Of a stretch of 58,088 nucleotides of DNA, positions 42,722 to 52,932 are shown piece after piece. A model generated the notes under the pieces. The model was given only the letters and a program-made list of their open reading frames with translations, ran no database searches and was not told the origin of the DNA. The position numbers were made by a program, and so were the translations under genes. Position 1 is the stretch's first letter, and the number at the start of each line of letters is the position of its first letter. Source of the DNA: Acidobacteriota bacterium (GTDB taxonomy: Bacteria; Acidobacteriota; Blastocatellia; Pyrinomonadales; Pyrinomonadaceae); NCBI GenBank assembly GCA_018269075.1, contig JAFDVJ010000136.1, positions 1-58,088 on the forward strand, given 5' to 3'.

Positions 42722-43621
42722 TCAGCGTCCGTATTCGTCATAATAGCGTTCGGCGTGGTCCTCGTAGCGTTTGAGCAGCTCGATGTTTTTCTTTTCGATT
42801 TCGGTCAAATCGGTTCGGATGTCGGTATTCAAAGGCATATACCAGGGCACGAACTGGTCGAAAATAAACCTGATCCGGCGGTTTTTGAACGAATATCCGT
42901 GTCGCGCGTAAATCGCGTTGCGGATGATCTCGAGATCGCCTTTATACATATTTTCGACGTCCTTTTTGGTCAGCTCCCGGGCCGAGGCGTTGATCCTGGT
43001 GACGTCTTCGGTCAATGATTCGATCTTATCGGGAAATTTGGGATATTTTTCGTAAAGCTCGGTCCACTGAACGTCTTCGGGCAGGTTCAGCGAGGCGTCG
43101 TATCTGAACTGCTTTTTGGTCAGCGCGTATTTTCGTTTGCTGACGCTGAGCTTTTTATTGTTGGCGGTCCAGGTGCCGGAAACCGTCTTGCCGTCGGGGT
43201 CGATCGTAAACGAAAAACTGCCGTCGTATTGATCGTCGCCCGGTTCGGCCGCTTCGACCTTCAGCGATTTTCCTTCCTGTTTGAAAGTCCCCTTAAACGG
43301 CCGGTTATTGCCAGCGACGACGCTGTGGCCGGCGATCGTGCCGGCGTCCAGCGAATCGATCGAAATCGTGATCCGGTTTTCGTAAACGTAATCCTTCGAC
43401 TCGTCGAAATCGACCGCTTCGAAGCCGCCCGTGTAAGTGCCTAAAAGAGGCGAATTCTGGTTCGGCTTTTCGCCGCCGCCGTTTTTTTCCGGAGTCGTTT
43501 TCTCGCCGCCGGCCGTCGGCTGGCCCGGCGTGCTTTCGGTTTTGCTCGCCGTAATGTCGGGCGTTTTACTGCACGAAGCGATCAGGCCGACGGCAAACAG
43601 GATCAACAGTATTTTTTTCAT
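42722..43621 (-). CDS. Lipoprotein with YARHG domain
   Basis: A 299-residue lipoprotein: the lipobox LIASC ends the signal peptide and a Pro/Gly/Glu-rich linker runs to about residue 55. The middle part (about 60-170) is beta-rich with GTYTGGF and GKTVSGTW. The C-terminal domain contains the signature IRNAIYARHGYSFKNRRIRFIFDQFVPWY and ends NIELLKRYEDHAERY. YARHG domains are extracellular and of unknown function. It follows the DUF2306 gene by 24 bp on the same strand and is probably co-transcribed with it. Confidence 0.9.
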   Translation of the reverse strand: MKKILLILFAVGLIASCSKTPDITASKTESTPGQPTAGGEKTTPEKNGGGEKPNQNSPLLGTYTGGFEAVDFDESKDYVYENRITISIDSLDAGTIAGHSVVAGNNRPFKGTFKQEGKSLKVEAAEPGDDQYDGSFSFTIDPDGKTVSGTWTANNKKLSVSKRKYALTKKQFRYDASLNLPEDVQWTELYEKYPKFPDKIESLTEDVTRINASARELTKKDVENMYKGDLEIIRNAIYARHGYSFKNRRIRFIFDQFVPWYMPLNTDIRTDLTEIEKKNIELLKRYEDHAERYYDEYGR

Positions 43622-43645
43622 AATTTTTTCCTCGTTTTTGTAAAA

Positions 43646-44407
43646 TCAGGCCGAATACCCTCCGGATTTTCCGGACTTGAAAAATTGTCTGATCATCAAT
43701 TCCGCGATCAGGAGATTCGGAATCCAGCCGAGCCACGCGACGATTTGATAAACGTCCATCGGACGCGGATGAAAAAACAGCACCAGCAGATATTTCCAGG
43801 CTCTGAGCGTGATCGCGGAAAGCGTTAAGGCAAACGATCTGATCAGAAAATCGCGGTGCGCCCGAACGTCCCCGGTTCTGATTTTGACGACCGCCAGCAC
43901 CGTAAAACCGATCCATAAGATCGAAAGAAGACAGAACGAGATCTGCGAGGAGAGGCCGCCGTTGGCAAAGATCCCCATATAAAAGCCCGACGGGCCGGCG
44001 AGGAAGATCACGACCGCCGCGTAAACCCGGCCGACATACCGGTGGACGAGGGGGAATTTTCTCCGAATCGTGCCGGAAAACTGCGTGAAGCCGGCCGGCA
44101 GCACGAAGACCGCGGTATAGACGTGGACAAAAAACGCCGGCTTATACAAAAAGACGTCGATCACGTCCTGCTTGATCCTCAAAAAAGCGACGTCGGTATC
44201 GTAAGGGATATACTGCCGGCTGATCCCCGCCAGCAGATACGCGAAGAAACCGTAAATCGCGAGCAGCAGAACCCAGAAAACTTTGGAGCCCGAGCCGGTC
44301 GACGGCCGATCTTCCCGCGCACCGGGGCGCTTCCCGGCGAACCGCTTCAGCAGGACCGGGAACATTTTTCGAAAACCGTTTAATCTTACGAGACCGCTGT
44401 CAAACAT
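43646..44407 (-). CDS. DUF2306 integral membrane protein
   Basis: A 253-residue membrane protein. After a basic N-terminus there are six to seven membrane helices. The family-typical parts are VHVYTAVFVLPAGFTQFSG, HRYVGRVYAAVVIFLAGPSGFYMG, and RAHRDFLIRSFALTLSAITLRAWKYLL, with histidines in the helices that could bind heme or metal. The role of DUF2306 proteins is not established. The ATG at 44407 is used; codons further upstream are Arg-rich and not family-like. Confidence 0.85.
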   Translation of the reverse strand: MFDSGLVRLNGFRKMFPVLLKRFAGKRPGAREDRPSTGSGSKVFWVLLLAIYGFFAYLLAGISRQYIPYDTDVAFLRIKQDVIDVFLYKPAFFVHVYTAVFVLPAGFTQFSGTIRRKFPLVHRYVGRVYAAVVIFLAGPSGFYMGIFANGGLSSQISFCLLSILWIGFTVLAVVKIRTGDVRAHRDFLIRSFALTLSAITLRAWKYLLVLFFHPRPMDVYQIVAWLGWIPNLLIAELMIRQFFKSGKSGGYSA

Positions 44408-44854
44408 AGTCACTACGGGCGAAACCGGCTTGTTTAACGTCCTTCCGGCTTTTGATCGATGACAGGAACGTCGATGTCGAGCTTCATAGCCCCGAGCCGC
44501 CGCGGCGGAGTCGGTTCGAATCGGTCGAAATCGAGTCCGGAGCTTTTCCTCTCGGGCGTTTTCGAGCGCCCGACCGAGCGCCGTCCGGTATGTTGATGCG
44601 GACATTGTGCGCCTGCCGGCCGTCGATGTCAACTTTCGATCCGATCGGGCCGCCGATCCTTCCGACGATTCTCCGAAGAGCCCGCCGGTCCCGCGCGCCG
44701 CCCGCCGCCAACGCCGCCGCCCGGCACTTCAAACCGCCATCGCCCCGCTCGCGGTTTCCCCGCATCCCGGGTTTAGGAACGGCCTCCGATTCTCCCAACG
44801 AATCCCAAAAAACCTCGCGTCTTCGCGCCTTTGCGCCTTCGCGTTAAAAAAAGA
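44408..44854. other. Gene-free GC-rich region with a GCGCCTTC-word arm
   Basis: Both strands are open over most of this stretch because of high GC content, but none of the peptides resembles a protein I know. A single arm of the GCGCCTTC-word repeat (GTCTTCGCGCCTTTGCGCC onward) lies at 44818-44846, just before the transglycosylase stop. A decayed gene cannot be excluded. Confidence 0.5.
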
Positions 44855-47344
44855 TCACCGCGCCCGCAGATTTTCGTCGTAAAAGATCCCGTAAACGCGA
44901 TAGTTGGCCATCACCTTATAGGCGTAATCCTTCGACTGCGAAAAGACGATCTCGGGAACGTAGCGGTCGTCGGCGTCGGATTTCGCGCGGACGAGCCAGC
45001 GCCGGACGTTTTCCTCGCCGCCGTTGTAGGCGGCGGCGACGGCGGCCGGTTTGTTCGGAAACTGTTTGAAAAGGTTCGAGAGATACTGCGAGCCGAAGAG
45101 GATCGCGGTCGGCGGATTGTAGAGCTCGTCCTGCCGGAAATTGTCGCGCTTGAGCTCGCGCGCGATCTGGTTCGCGGTCGTCGAGATGAACTGCATCAGC
45201 CCGCGCGCGGCGGCGTTCGATTTGACGTCGGCGCGGTAGCGCGATTCCTGCCGCATAATCGAGAGCACGAAGCGCGGATCGACGCCGCGCCCGGGCGCCG
45301 CTTCGAGCAGCGCGTCGCGGTACGGCGCCGGATAGAGCAGTTCGACCTGATCGCGCGGGATCAATTCGATCTGGTAGTCGGCCGGAATGGTTTTCCAGAG
45401 CGGCTCGATAAAGCTCGTCGCGCGGTTCGCCATCTCGCCGCGTTTGTAAAAGACGGCGAGCGTGTAACTGAGATCGGCGGGCGACGAATTGGCCGGGACG
45501 ATTTTGGGATTTTCCTTAAGCGCCGCTTCGAGCTCGGGCGTGCCCTCGTCGTAAAGCCCGAGAAAGAGCAATTCGTCGGCGAGGCCCTGATGACCGGCGG
45601 CCGGTTCGCGTTTTTCGCGGAGCGGTTCTGCGCGGCCGAAGTCGAGCAGCCTGAAAACCGGTACTTTTTGATAATCCGGCAGCGCCGCGTAGGCCTTGCG
45701 GAGAATATCGAGGAGCTTTGTCTGGTTTTCGAGCAGGACGTTGAGCCGGAGCGCGTCCTGCGCGGCTTTACGCTGCGCCTCGGGCGGGCGGGCTTCGATG
45801 TTGTCGGTCAGCTCGGCGAGCTTCCGGCGGATCAGCGGCTCGGATTTGTCGTTGCCGGCGAACAGTTTCAGCCGCTCGGTCGCGCGCCAGCCGTAATATT
45901 CGCCGCGGCCGTCGGGAATCGAGAGATAAACGTCGATCGCCTCGCTGTAGCGCATCAGGTTTTCGAGCGCGAAGCCTTTCATAAACGTGACTTCGGCCTT
46001 GTTCGTCCCGCCCGGCACGCGCGTCCCGCCGAGATCGCTGAACGAGAGCAGCCGATCGGCGTCCAATAGCGCGTTCGGCCAGTCGTTCTGCGTGAAACGG
46101 ATCCGCAATTGCGCGAACAGCGCGAGCGCTTCGGGCATTTTCGCCTTGAACGCTTCCTGCGTCTTCAAAGTCCATTTGAGCGCGTCGTTTTCCTCGCCGA
46201 GATCGCGCTCGATGTCGACGATGTTCAGATACGCGCGTTCGAGATTCTCGGCGTCCGGATATTTGTCGATGAATTTCTGGTAGCGCGTGATCGCTTCCTT
46301 CGGCTTGCTGACGCGCGCGTAGGCCGAGGCCGCCGCGCTCAGCGCGTCTTTCGCGACCGGATGCTCGGGAAACTGTTCCTGCACGCGTTCGAACCAGTTG
46401 ATCGCTTCGGCGAAATTGGTTTCCTGCACGTAGCCGCGGCCGATCTGAAAAAGCGCGTCCGGGACGCTGCCGCTCTGCGGATAATCGGTGACGATCGCCT
46501 GATAATGAAGCCGCGCGTCCGGAAAATCGCGGTTGAACTGGTAGATCTGCGCCCGCCGGAGATGTTCGAGGTCGGGAATCGACGGCGCGACGCGGCCGTA
46601 ATTCTCGCCCGCGTCGAGCCGGTCGAGGCCCTTCGCGCCGGCGAGCGCGAAATCGTCGGGCTGCGCCGGGTTCGGCAGGTTCGCGACGAGCTTCGTGAAC
46701 GCGTCGCGGGCTTCGGCGAGCTTGCCGATCTGGAGATACGCCTCGCCGAGAAAGACGAGATTCTCCCGATAACGCGGATTCTTTTCGAGCGGCGGCGGTG
46801 CCGATGCGCCGGGCGGCGTGGCGGCGGCGGCCATCTGCGCGCCGATCGTCGTCTGGAGATTCGCGAACGCCTGAATCGCGGCCTCGTAGTTTTTGCTCTC
46901 GAAATAGCTGCGCGCCTGCCGGATGCGGGCCGCGTCGGCCGGCAGCGAGTCGGGCGCGAAGGTCAGCAGCTCCTGCAGAAAAGTCCGTTCGAGCAGCAGA
47001 TTGCCGCTCGAACGCGCCAGCTGCGCGAGATGGCGGAGCGCGTAGAGTTTGAGCGCCGAGCCGCGCGCGACGACCGTTTGATAATTCGCCATCGCCGCCG
47101 CCGCGTCGCCCCTTCGCTCGGCGACGCGCCCGAGCAGGTAGTCGTAATTGTTCAGCTCGAAGATTCTTTTATCGGTTTTTTTGAGCGTTTCGAGCTCGTT
47201 GACGGCGGTCTGGTAATCGCGGTTCTCGATCGCGTCGAGAATCTTCCGGTGCGTCTCGGCCGGCGTCTGGGCGAGCGTCGTTTGAACCGAAAAAAACGCG
47301 ATCAGCAGCAAAAAAAAGGCGTTTGCGTATCTCATCAAACGCAT
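44855..47344 (-). CDS. TPR-containing soluble lytic murein transglycosylase
   Basis: An 829-residue exported protein. The signal peptide is MRLMRYANAFFLLLIAFFSVQTTLAQ. Residues 30-640 are TPR-like helical repeats (DALFQIGRGYVQETNFAEAINWFERVQEQFP is typical). The C-terminal SLT domain has the catalytic glutamate E700 in SIMRQESRYRADVKSNAAARGLMQF, followed by AAYNGGEENVRRWL. This is the Slt70-like architecture: cleavage of peptidoglycan with 1,6-anhydro product formation in the periplasm. An alternative start three codons downstream (47335) is possible. Confidence 0.93.
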   Translation of the reverse strand: MRLMRYANAFFLLLIAFFSVQTTLAQTPAETHRKILDAIENRDYQTAVNELETLKKTDKRIFELNNYDYLLGRVAERRGDAAAAMANYQTVVARGSALKLYALRHLAQLARSSGNLLLERTFLQELLTFAPDSLPADAARIRQARSYFESKNYEAAIQAFANLQTTIGAQMAAAATPPGASAPPPLEKNPRYRENLVFLGEAYLQIGKLAEARDAFTKLVANLPNPAQPDDFALAGAKGLDRLDAGENYGRVAPSIPDLEHLRRAQIYQFNRDFPDARLHYQAIVTDYPQSGSVPDALFQIGRGYVQETNFAEAINWFERVQEQFPEHPVAKDALSAAASAYARVSKPKEAITRYQKFIDKYPDAENLERAYLNIVDIERDLGEENDALKWTLKTQEAFKAKMPEALALFAQLRIRFTQNDWPNALLDADRLLSFSDLGGTRVPGGTNKAEVTFMKGFALENLMRYSEAIDVYLSIPDGRGEYYGWRATERLKLFAGNDKSEPLIRRKLAELTDNIEARPPEAQRKAAQDALRLNVLLENQTKLLDILRKAYAALPDYQKVPVFRLLDFGRAEPLREKREPAAGHQGLADELLFLGLYDEGTPELEAALKENPKIVPANSSPADLSYTLAVFYKRGEMANRATSFIEPLWKTIPADYQIELIPRDQVELLYPAPYRDALLEAAPGRGVDPRFVLSIMRQESRYRADVKSNAAARGLMQFISTTANQIARELKRDNFRQDELYNPPTAILFGSQYLSNLFKQFPNKPAAVAAAYNGGEENVRRWLVRAKSDADDRYVPEIVFSQSKDYAYKVMANYRVYGIFYDENLRAR

Positions 47345-47931
47345 TTTAGCCCGAACGGGTGCGGGATAAAAGCGACGAACACGGGGAAATCGGATTTCGG
47401 GTTTCGGATTTCGGATTTCGGATTTTTCGATGTCGAAGGAAAACGGTTTTCCGGGATGGTCGAAGGCGTCGGGGAAGAATGCAGATGCGCGGCGATTACT
47501 GCCAAACGGTTTAAGCGTTGTTTCGATTATTAGCCCGTGGTCGCGACCGGTTTTTTATTCTCGCCCGGCCGGATCGTTTCCGTCCCTCGATCTGAGGCTC
47601 CCGGAGCAGTCGGGCAAGAACTCCGCCGCCGAGCAGTAGGATCACGATCTGTAGAATGATTGTCGCGCTCCGTTTCACCGCCGGGCTTTACCGCTGTACT
47701 GTCCGGCGATCCTATATTTATCCCCTCCTCGTTTGTCAAAATGGTTGTAAAAAATACAAAATGGATAATTTCCCGGAGGAAAACAGGTTGAATTCCGAAA
47801 ATCCCGAGCGGTTTCAGGTCCGGAAATTGTCGGTAATAAAAACTTGTATTATTCTGAGTCGACAAAGCATTTTATAAAATCAATGATGCCAGTGCTTTAT
47901 CTGGAAAAGATCGTCGTCCCGTTTTTTTGCA
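47345..47931. other. Gene-free divergent region with GATTTCG-word array
   Basis: The only structure I see is an array of a 7-bp GATTTCG word at 47391-47427. The rest should contain promoters for the transglycosylase and the AraC-type gene, which I could not place. Small open frames here lack ribosome binding sites. Confidence 0.5.
47391..47427 (+). repeat. GATTTCG iterated-word array
   Basis: Four to five copies of a 7-bp GATTTCG/GGTTTCG word. It is the same word as at 24361 and 29973; no inverted partner arm is visible here. Confidence 0.85.
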
Positions 47932-48738
47932 ATGGAAAATCCTGAGAACGGAAAATTTCGCGGAAAGACCTATCAAACAGTTGCGTTTGAAGGGATTATC
48001 ACGACCGAAACGGAATACGACTACCGCTTCATCGACTGGCATTACCACGAGAATCCCTATTTTTCGCTGACCACTCTGGGAACCTGTCTCGACGGCGGCA
48101 AACACCAAACTCTGGAATGCGCGCCGGATTCGCTGCTTTTTCACAACTGCCGCGAACCTCATTACAATTCGAAAACCGACGCGCTGACAAGAGGTTTTCA
48201 GGTCGAATTGAGCCAGGACTGGTGCCGCAAATTCGAGATCGATCTGGAGCGGCTTCCGGCCAGCGCGCTGATCCGCAATCCGAACGTCAAGCTGCCTTTT
48301 TATAATATTTACAAGGAATCGAAACTGCCTGACGACACCTCGCCTCTGACGATCGACTCGCTGCTTTTACGGATCGTCGGGACGATGAGCGATCTGCGGG
48401 AATCGTCCGGGACCGCCAGACCGCGGTGGGTTAAACGGCTCGACGAAATTCTGCACGACAACTTCGACCGGCCCCTCAGCCTGAAGGCCTTATCGGTCGA
48501 GCTCGACCTGCACTGGGGACATCTTTCACGCGATTTTCCGAGGTATTTCCTCTGTAATTTCAGCGAATACATCCGAAAAATCCGCATCGAAAAATCGCTC
48601 GGCTTACTGCGAAACAGGCATTTATCCCTGACCGAAATCGCGTTCATCTGCGGTTTCGCCGACCAGAGCCATTTTATCCGCTGTTTTAAGAACCTTTACC
48701 GCATCACGCCGAAAAAATTCCGCCGGATCATCTCCTAG
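47932..48738 (+). CDS. AraC-family transcriptional regulator
   Basis: A 268-residue regulator. The N-terminal half looks like a cupin-type sensor (WHYHENPYFSLTTLGTCLDGGKHQTLECAPDSLLFHNCREPHYN). The C-terminal hundred residues carry two helix-turn-helix motifs, LSLKALSVELDLHWGHLSRDF and LSLTEIAFICGFADQSHFIRCFKNLYRITPKKFRR. The second is the classic AraC signature. It is followed after 130 bp by a co-directional M1-like gene, which may be a target. Confidence 0.92.
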   Translation: MENPENGKFRGKTYQTVAFEGIITTETEYDYRFIDWHYHENPYFSLTTLGTCLDGGKHQTLECAPDSLLFHNCREPHYNSKTDALTRGFQVELSQDWCRKFEIDLERLPASALIRNPNVKLPFYNIYKESKLPDDTSPLTIDSLLLRIVGTMSDLRESSGTARPRWVKRLDEILHDNFDRPLSLKALSVELDLHWGHLSRDFPRYFLCNFSEYIRKIRIEKSLGLLRNRHLSLTEIAFICGFADQSHFIRCFKNLYRITPKKFRRIIS

Positions 48739-48868
48739 AACTGCACCATTTTTTCCAAAACTTACAGACAAAACACCGCGCAGGCATCTGCTGATTCGTC
48801 CGAAAAATGCGCGGACGTTAAATCGGTTCTATTTCTCGCTGATTTTTCGGGTTAAATTCGGTAAACCT

Positions 48869-51451
48869 ATGCTGTTAAAATTTTTATTTCCGTTGGTCTG
48901 GCTGGTTGCGGCCGGTTTGGCGGCGGCCCAGTCGAACCCCGAAAAGAAACCTCTTCCGCCGCTCAACCGGGAGCGGGCGCGACTGATCGACGTCAAACAC
49001 ATCGCGCTCGATTTACGGTTTGACTGGCCGCGGAAACAGGCTTTCGGATCCGCCGCCGTCACTTTCGCGCCGCTGTTTCCGGCCGACCGGATCGCGCTCG
49101 ACGCGGCGCTGATGCAGATCGATTCGATTTCATTGAAAGGAAAAGCTCTGAAATTCGATTACGACGGCGGCGACCGGGACGACAACCTCAGGATCTCGCT
49201 CGACCGCGTTTACCGGGCCGGCGAAACTTTGAGCATCACGATCGAATACCGCACCAACCGGGTCAACGAACTCGACCCGAACACGCTCGGTTTCGGCGGC
49301 AACACCGGCAAAGGCCTCAGATTCTCCGGCCCGACCTCGAACGATCCCAACAAACCGCGCGAGATCTGGTCGGCCGGCGAACCCGGTTCGAACCGCTACT
49401 GGTTTCCCTCGTTCGACTCGCCGAACGACCCGCGGACGACCGAGTTGACGGCGACGGTGGACGGAAAACTGACGGTCATATCCAACGGCCGGCTGATCGA
49501 AACCAAAGACAACGGCGACGGCACCCGCCGCTTTCACTACAAAACCGACGCGCCTTATCCGAACCATCTGACCTCGCTCGTCGTCGGCGAACAGGTCAAC
49601 GTCAGGCTGAATTACGGCGGCGTCGTGCTGAATAATTTCGGTTACTCCAAAGAACGGGAATGGGTCGCGGCGACCGTCGAGCGGCTGCCGGAGATGATGC
49701 GGTTTTTTTCCGAGAAAACCGGCGTCGAATATCCCTTTGCCGGTTATTCGCAGGTTTTCGTCCAGGACATCGGCACTTTTTCGGCCAATCAAACGGTGTC
49801 GGCCATCACCGAAAATATGGTCGACGATGCCGGGACCCACGCCGATTTCTTTTATCTCTGGGATTTGACCGAAGGCGAAGCGCTGGCGCGCCAGTGGTTC
49901 GGAAACTACGTTTTCTGCGCCGACTGGAGCGACGTCTGGCTCGACAAATCGTTCGCCCGCTTTTTCAACGGTCTTTTTCACGAACATCGCAACGGCCGCG
50001 ACGAATGGCTGATGTATGTTCACAGTTTCGACCAGAGCGCGTCGCTCGCGGACTGGAACGGCGGCTACCGGCATCCGATCGTCACGAAAAATTACGAAGA
50101 CGCGTTCGCCTTCGCCAACGACAATTACGCGACCGCCCGCGGCTCGGTCGTGCTGAATCTGCTGCGGCACGAAATCGGCGAGGAAAACTGGTGGAAAGTC
50201 GTCCGGCATTATGTTCGGGCCAACGGCGGCAAATCCGTGACCACCCGGAATTTTCAGGATTCCGTCAAAGCCGTGACCGGCGACGCGATGGATTGGTTTT
50301 TCGATCAGTGGGTTTACAAAATGGGCCACCCGGTCTTCGAGGTCTCGAAAAAATACGAGAACGGAAAATTGTCGGTCTTCGTCATCCAGACGCAGACGCC
50401 GGACAAAACCGACGAATATCCGCAGGCCGAGTTTTTTCAGGGCCGAATCGGGATCGAGATCGACGGCCGAATCGAAACCGTCCGGTTAAAGCCGCAAACC
50501 GAAAACGTCTTTACTTTCGACCTGTCGCCGCCGAAATTCGTCAACTTCGATTACGAAAGCGTTTGGCTGAAAGAAGTCCGGTTCGACAAATCCGCGGCCG
50601 AACTCCTCGCGCAGCTCCAAAACTCCAGAGACATCCTCGCCCGCGGCGAAGCATTGAACGAACTCGTCGAACGGGCCCGTTCCGACCGGATGACGGCCGC
50701 GGAAAAGACGAATCTGAAAGCCGTTTTACGCCGAATCATCGCGGGCGATTCGTACTGGCGATTCCGGAGCCGGGCGATGGGCCGGCTGGCGGCCCTGATC
50801 GGTTCGGAGCCCTTCGATGAAGCCACGATCGAAACGCTCGTTTCCGTCATTAAACGAGACAAGTCCTGGCCCCGGGCCGCGGCGATCGGGGTTCTGGGCG
50901 CCACCGGCGATCCGCGATTCGCCGAGCTTTATCTCGGCTTTCTGAACGATCCGAGCGACCGCGTGATCGCCGCCGCCGCCGTCGCGCTCGGTAAAACCAA
51001 AGACCCGCGCGCGTTCGATGCGCTCGCCCGGCTCGCCGACCGGCCCTCGATGAAGAACCAGAGCCTGTTGAGCGCGCTGGCGGGCCTGAAAGCGCTCGGC
51101 GATCCGCGCGGGTACGACATCGCGCTCCGGGCGCTGACCGATCTGAATCTGCCGCGCTGGCGATTGCCGAGCATTCCGCCGGGCTGGGACTATCGAAATT
51201 CGGCGGTCGATCTGATCGTCTCGCTGGGCCGGGGAGAAACGGTTTTCCCGCTGATTTTCGAGCGTTTCAAAAGATCGATGGCGGAAAACGACCTCGAAGG
51301 CAGCTTCAACAATATTATCCTGATCACGATGCTCGGCGACCCGCGCGGCCGGGAGGCCTTTGCGATGATCAAAGCCGGATACAGAGACGACGCCAATGCG
51401 ACGGCGGCGATCAGCACGTTCGAAACCCAGTTTCGGGAAAAGGTAAAATGA
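48869..51451 (+). CDS. M1-aminopeptidase-like protein lacking the zinc site, with HEAT-like C-terminus
   Basis: An 860-residue exported protein (signal MLLKFLFPLVWLVAAGLAAAQ). The order of domains is that of M1 aminopeptidases: beta domain (DVKHIALDLRFDW ... YWFPSFDSPNDPRTTEL), catalytic-fold domain, then HEAT-like repeats (LGDPRGYDIALRALTDL). The catalytic residues are gone: HExxH is replaced by E337-A-L-A-R341 in EALARQWFGN, the third ligand glutamate of NEGFA is K360 in WLDKSFA, and the GAMEN loop reads SAITEN. The usual active-site tyrosine region (NYATARGSVVLNLLR) remains. It is therefore probably a non-enzymatic binding or scaffold protein. The start is the ATG at 48869. Confidence 0.88.
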   Translation: MLLKFLFPLVWLVAAGLAAAQSNPEKKPLPPLNRERARLIDVKHIALDLRFDWPRKQAFGSAAVTFAPLFPADRIALDAALMQIDSISLKGKALKFDYDGGDRDDNLRISLDRVYRAGETLSITIEYRTNRVNELDPNTLGFGGNTGKGLRFSGPTSNDPNKPREIWSAGEPGSNRYWFPSFDSPNDPRTTELTATVDGKLTVISNGRLIETKDNGDGTRRFHYKTDAPYPNHLTSLVVGEQVNVRLNYGGVVLNNFGYSKEREWVAATVERLPEMMRFFSEKTGVEYPFAGYSQVFVQDIGTFSANQTVSAITENMVDDAGTHADFFYLWDLTEGEALARQWFGNYVFCADWSDVWLDKSFARFFNGLFHEHRNGRDEWLMYVHSFDQSASLADWNGGYRHPIVTKNYEDAFAFANDNYATARGSVVLNLLRHEIGEENWWKVVRHYVRANGGKSVTTRNFQDSVKAVTGDAMDWFFDQWVYKMGHPVFEVSKKYENGKLSVFVIQTQTPDKTDEYPQAEFFQGRIGIEIDGRIETVRLKPQTENVFTFDLSPPKFVNFDYESVWLKEVRFDKSAAELLAQLQNSRDILARGEALNELVERARSDRMTAAEKTNLKAVLRRIIAGDSYWRFRSRAMGRLAALIGSEPFDEATIETLVSVIKRDKSWPRAAAIGVLGATGDPRFAELYLGFLNDPSDRVIAAAAVALGKTKDPRAFDALARLADRPSMKNQSLLSALAGLKALGDPRGYDIALRALTDLNLPRWRLPSIPPGWDYRNSAVDLIVSLGRGETVFPLIFERFKRSMAENDLEGSFNNIILITMLGDPRGREAFAMIKAGYRDDANATAAISTFETQFREKVK

Positions 51452-51800
51452 CCGGAAACCAACGAGTTCCGCACCTTATTTAACAGCTTTTATTCGATGA
51501 GTTCGCGCGCGGAGCCGGCGGCCAATTCGCCAATGGGGATCGCTGTTTTGACGGAGATCGAAACCCCGAAAGAAACATTTCGCTCCCGTAGTTCGGGCTC
51601 GAAGATCGGGAGCGACTCTCTGAAATTAATTGAAAACGGATAATTGAAAATTGATCAAGCGTTCGATCGTGACCGGCCTTTGTCGATTATTTCAGTAGTT
51701 TCGGCCCTGCGCGGGCAGAATTTTCAGCGAAAAAAATAATCCCGTTTCAACGGCAGTTCATAAAATCACGATTAAAGGTAATGATTGGAACTCAAAACGC
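51452..51800. other. Gene-free region between convergent genes
   Basis: I see only one small hairpin, CGCTCCC (51581) pairing with GGGAGCG (51608). No gene or repeat family is recognisable. Confidence 0.4.
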
Positions 51801-52763
51801 TTACGGCACCGGGACGATGCTCGGTTTGACGTTGAGCGCGGTCGCCGGCACGTCGCCTTCCGTGCCGAAGTTGAAGACCGAGACGTTTCCGGTCAGCGTT
51901 TCCATCACGTACCAGACGCCGTTTCGAAATACGCCGAGATCGGTCAGGCCGTCGCCGTTGTAGTCGGCCGGGACGGCCGTGTCGGTCGCCGTTCCGAACC
52001 GGAAAGTATAGATTTCGTTCGTCGCGCTGTCCTTGATCAGCCAAGTGCCCCGCCGGTAGACCGCGAAATCCGCCCGTTCGTCGCCCGTGTAGTCGGCCGC
52101 GACGAGCCGGTCCCAGCCGGCCTGTCCGAAAACGTCGGTTTTCCACGCTTGGTTCGAGCTTTGATAGACGTACCAGCGGTTTTCGGTCGACCGAAAGACG
52201 GCGCGGTCGGCCCGCCGGTCGCCGTCGTAATCCGCGACCACCGGAATGTCGCCGAGTTTGCCCCATTGAAAATAGTCGGCGTCCTTCGGGTCGAAATCCC
52301 GCGAAGATTCGAGCACGTACCAGACGCCCGACACCGGCCGCCAGACGGCGATGTCGGCGCGGCCGTCGCCGTCGTAATCGGCCGGCACCGGTTCGTCCGC
52401 GACGTAGCCGTTCGGGATGTAAAGCTTCGCGCCCCAATGAATCGCGTCGAACTTTCCGTCGCGGCTGTAAAGGATGTACCAGACGCCGGTCGCGGGCCGC
52501 CAGACCGCGAGGTCCGTCAGGCCGTCGCCGTCGTAATCGGCGGGCGCGAGCTTGTCCGAAGCGAGTCCCCACTCGGTCGTCGTCGCCGTCTGTGATTCCG
52601 ACGAGAACAGATACCAGCTGCCTTCGGCCGGGCGAAAGACCGCGAGGTCGGCCTTCGAATCGTGATCGAAATGCGTCTGCGCGGCCGCGGCCGGCGCGAA
52701 TAGGGCGGCGCATAATGCGAAGATAAACAGCGTCCGGCCCGGCAAAGTGGTGATTATTTTCAT
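51801..52763 (-). CDS. Secreted FG-GAP/VCBS-repeat protein
   Basis: A 320-residue exported protein that is a propeller only: a signal peptide (TLFIFALCAALFAPAAAAQ) and about six repeats of 47 residues with DYDGDGLTDLAVWRPATGVWY-type loops. The fifth repeat is degenerate (DYTGDERADFAVYRRGTW). No CHRD or linker domains are present. It is adjacent to, and on the same strand as, a close relative at 52984. The intervening terminator makes it a separate transcript. Confidence 0.87.
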   Translation of the reverse strand: MKIITTLPGRTLFIFALCAALFAPAAAAQTHFDHDSKADLAVFRPAEGSWYLFSSESQTATTTEWGLASDKLAPADYDGDGLTDLAVWRPATGVWYILYSRDGKFDAIHWGAKLYIPNGYVADEPVPADYDGDGRADIAVWRPVSGVWYVLESSRDFDPKDADYFQWGKLGDIPVVADYDGDRRADRAVFRSTENRWYVYQSSNQAWKTDVFGQAGWDRLVAADYTGDERADFAVYRRGTWLIKDSATNEIYTFRFGTATDTAVPADYNGDGLTDLGVFRNGVWYVMETLTGNVSVFNFGTEGDVPATALNVKPSIVPVP

Positions 52764-52932
52764 AAATGCTTCTGCGAAAAAAATTTCCGGTTCGATTCGC
52801 CGGGATTCGGCGGCGATTCGGGAAAATGCGCTTTTACTGTCAGACCGGAAAATCGTTCGGCTTGTGTTCTGAAATTCGTTTCAATCCTCTGAAACTGACA
52901 ATCGGCGAAGTTTTCCGGCAACCGGGAGAAAT

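Noticed and set aside
44408..44854. Short proteins on either strand upstream of the DUF2306 gene
   Set aside because: Composition is arginine- and proline-rich, no motif is recognisable, and no ribosome binding site is seen. A decayed gene remains possible but unsupported.
47530..47865. Minus-strand 111-codon frame before the AraC gene
   Set aside because: No ribosome binding site, and residue use is typical of non-coding DNA.
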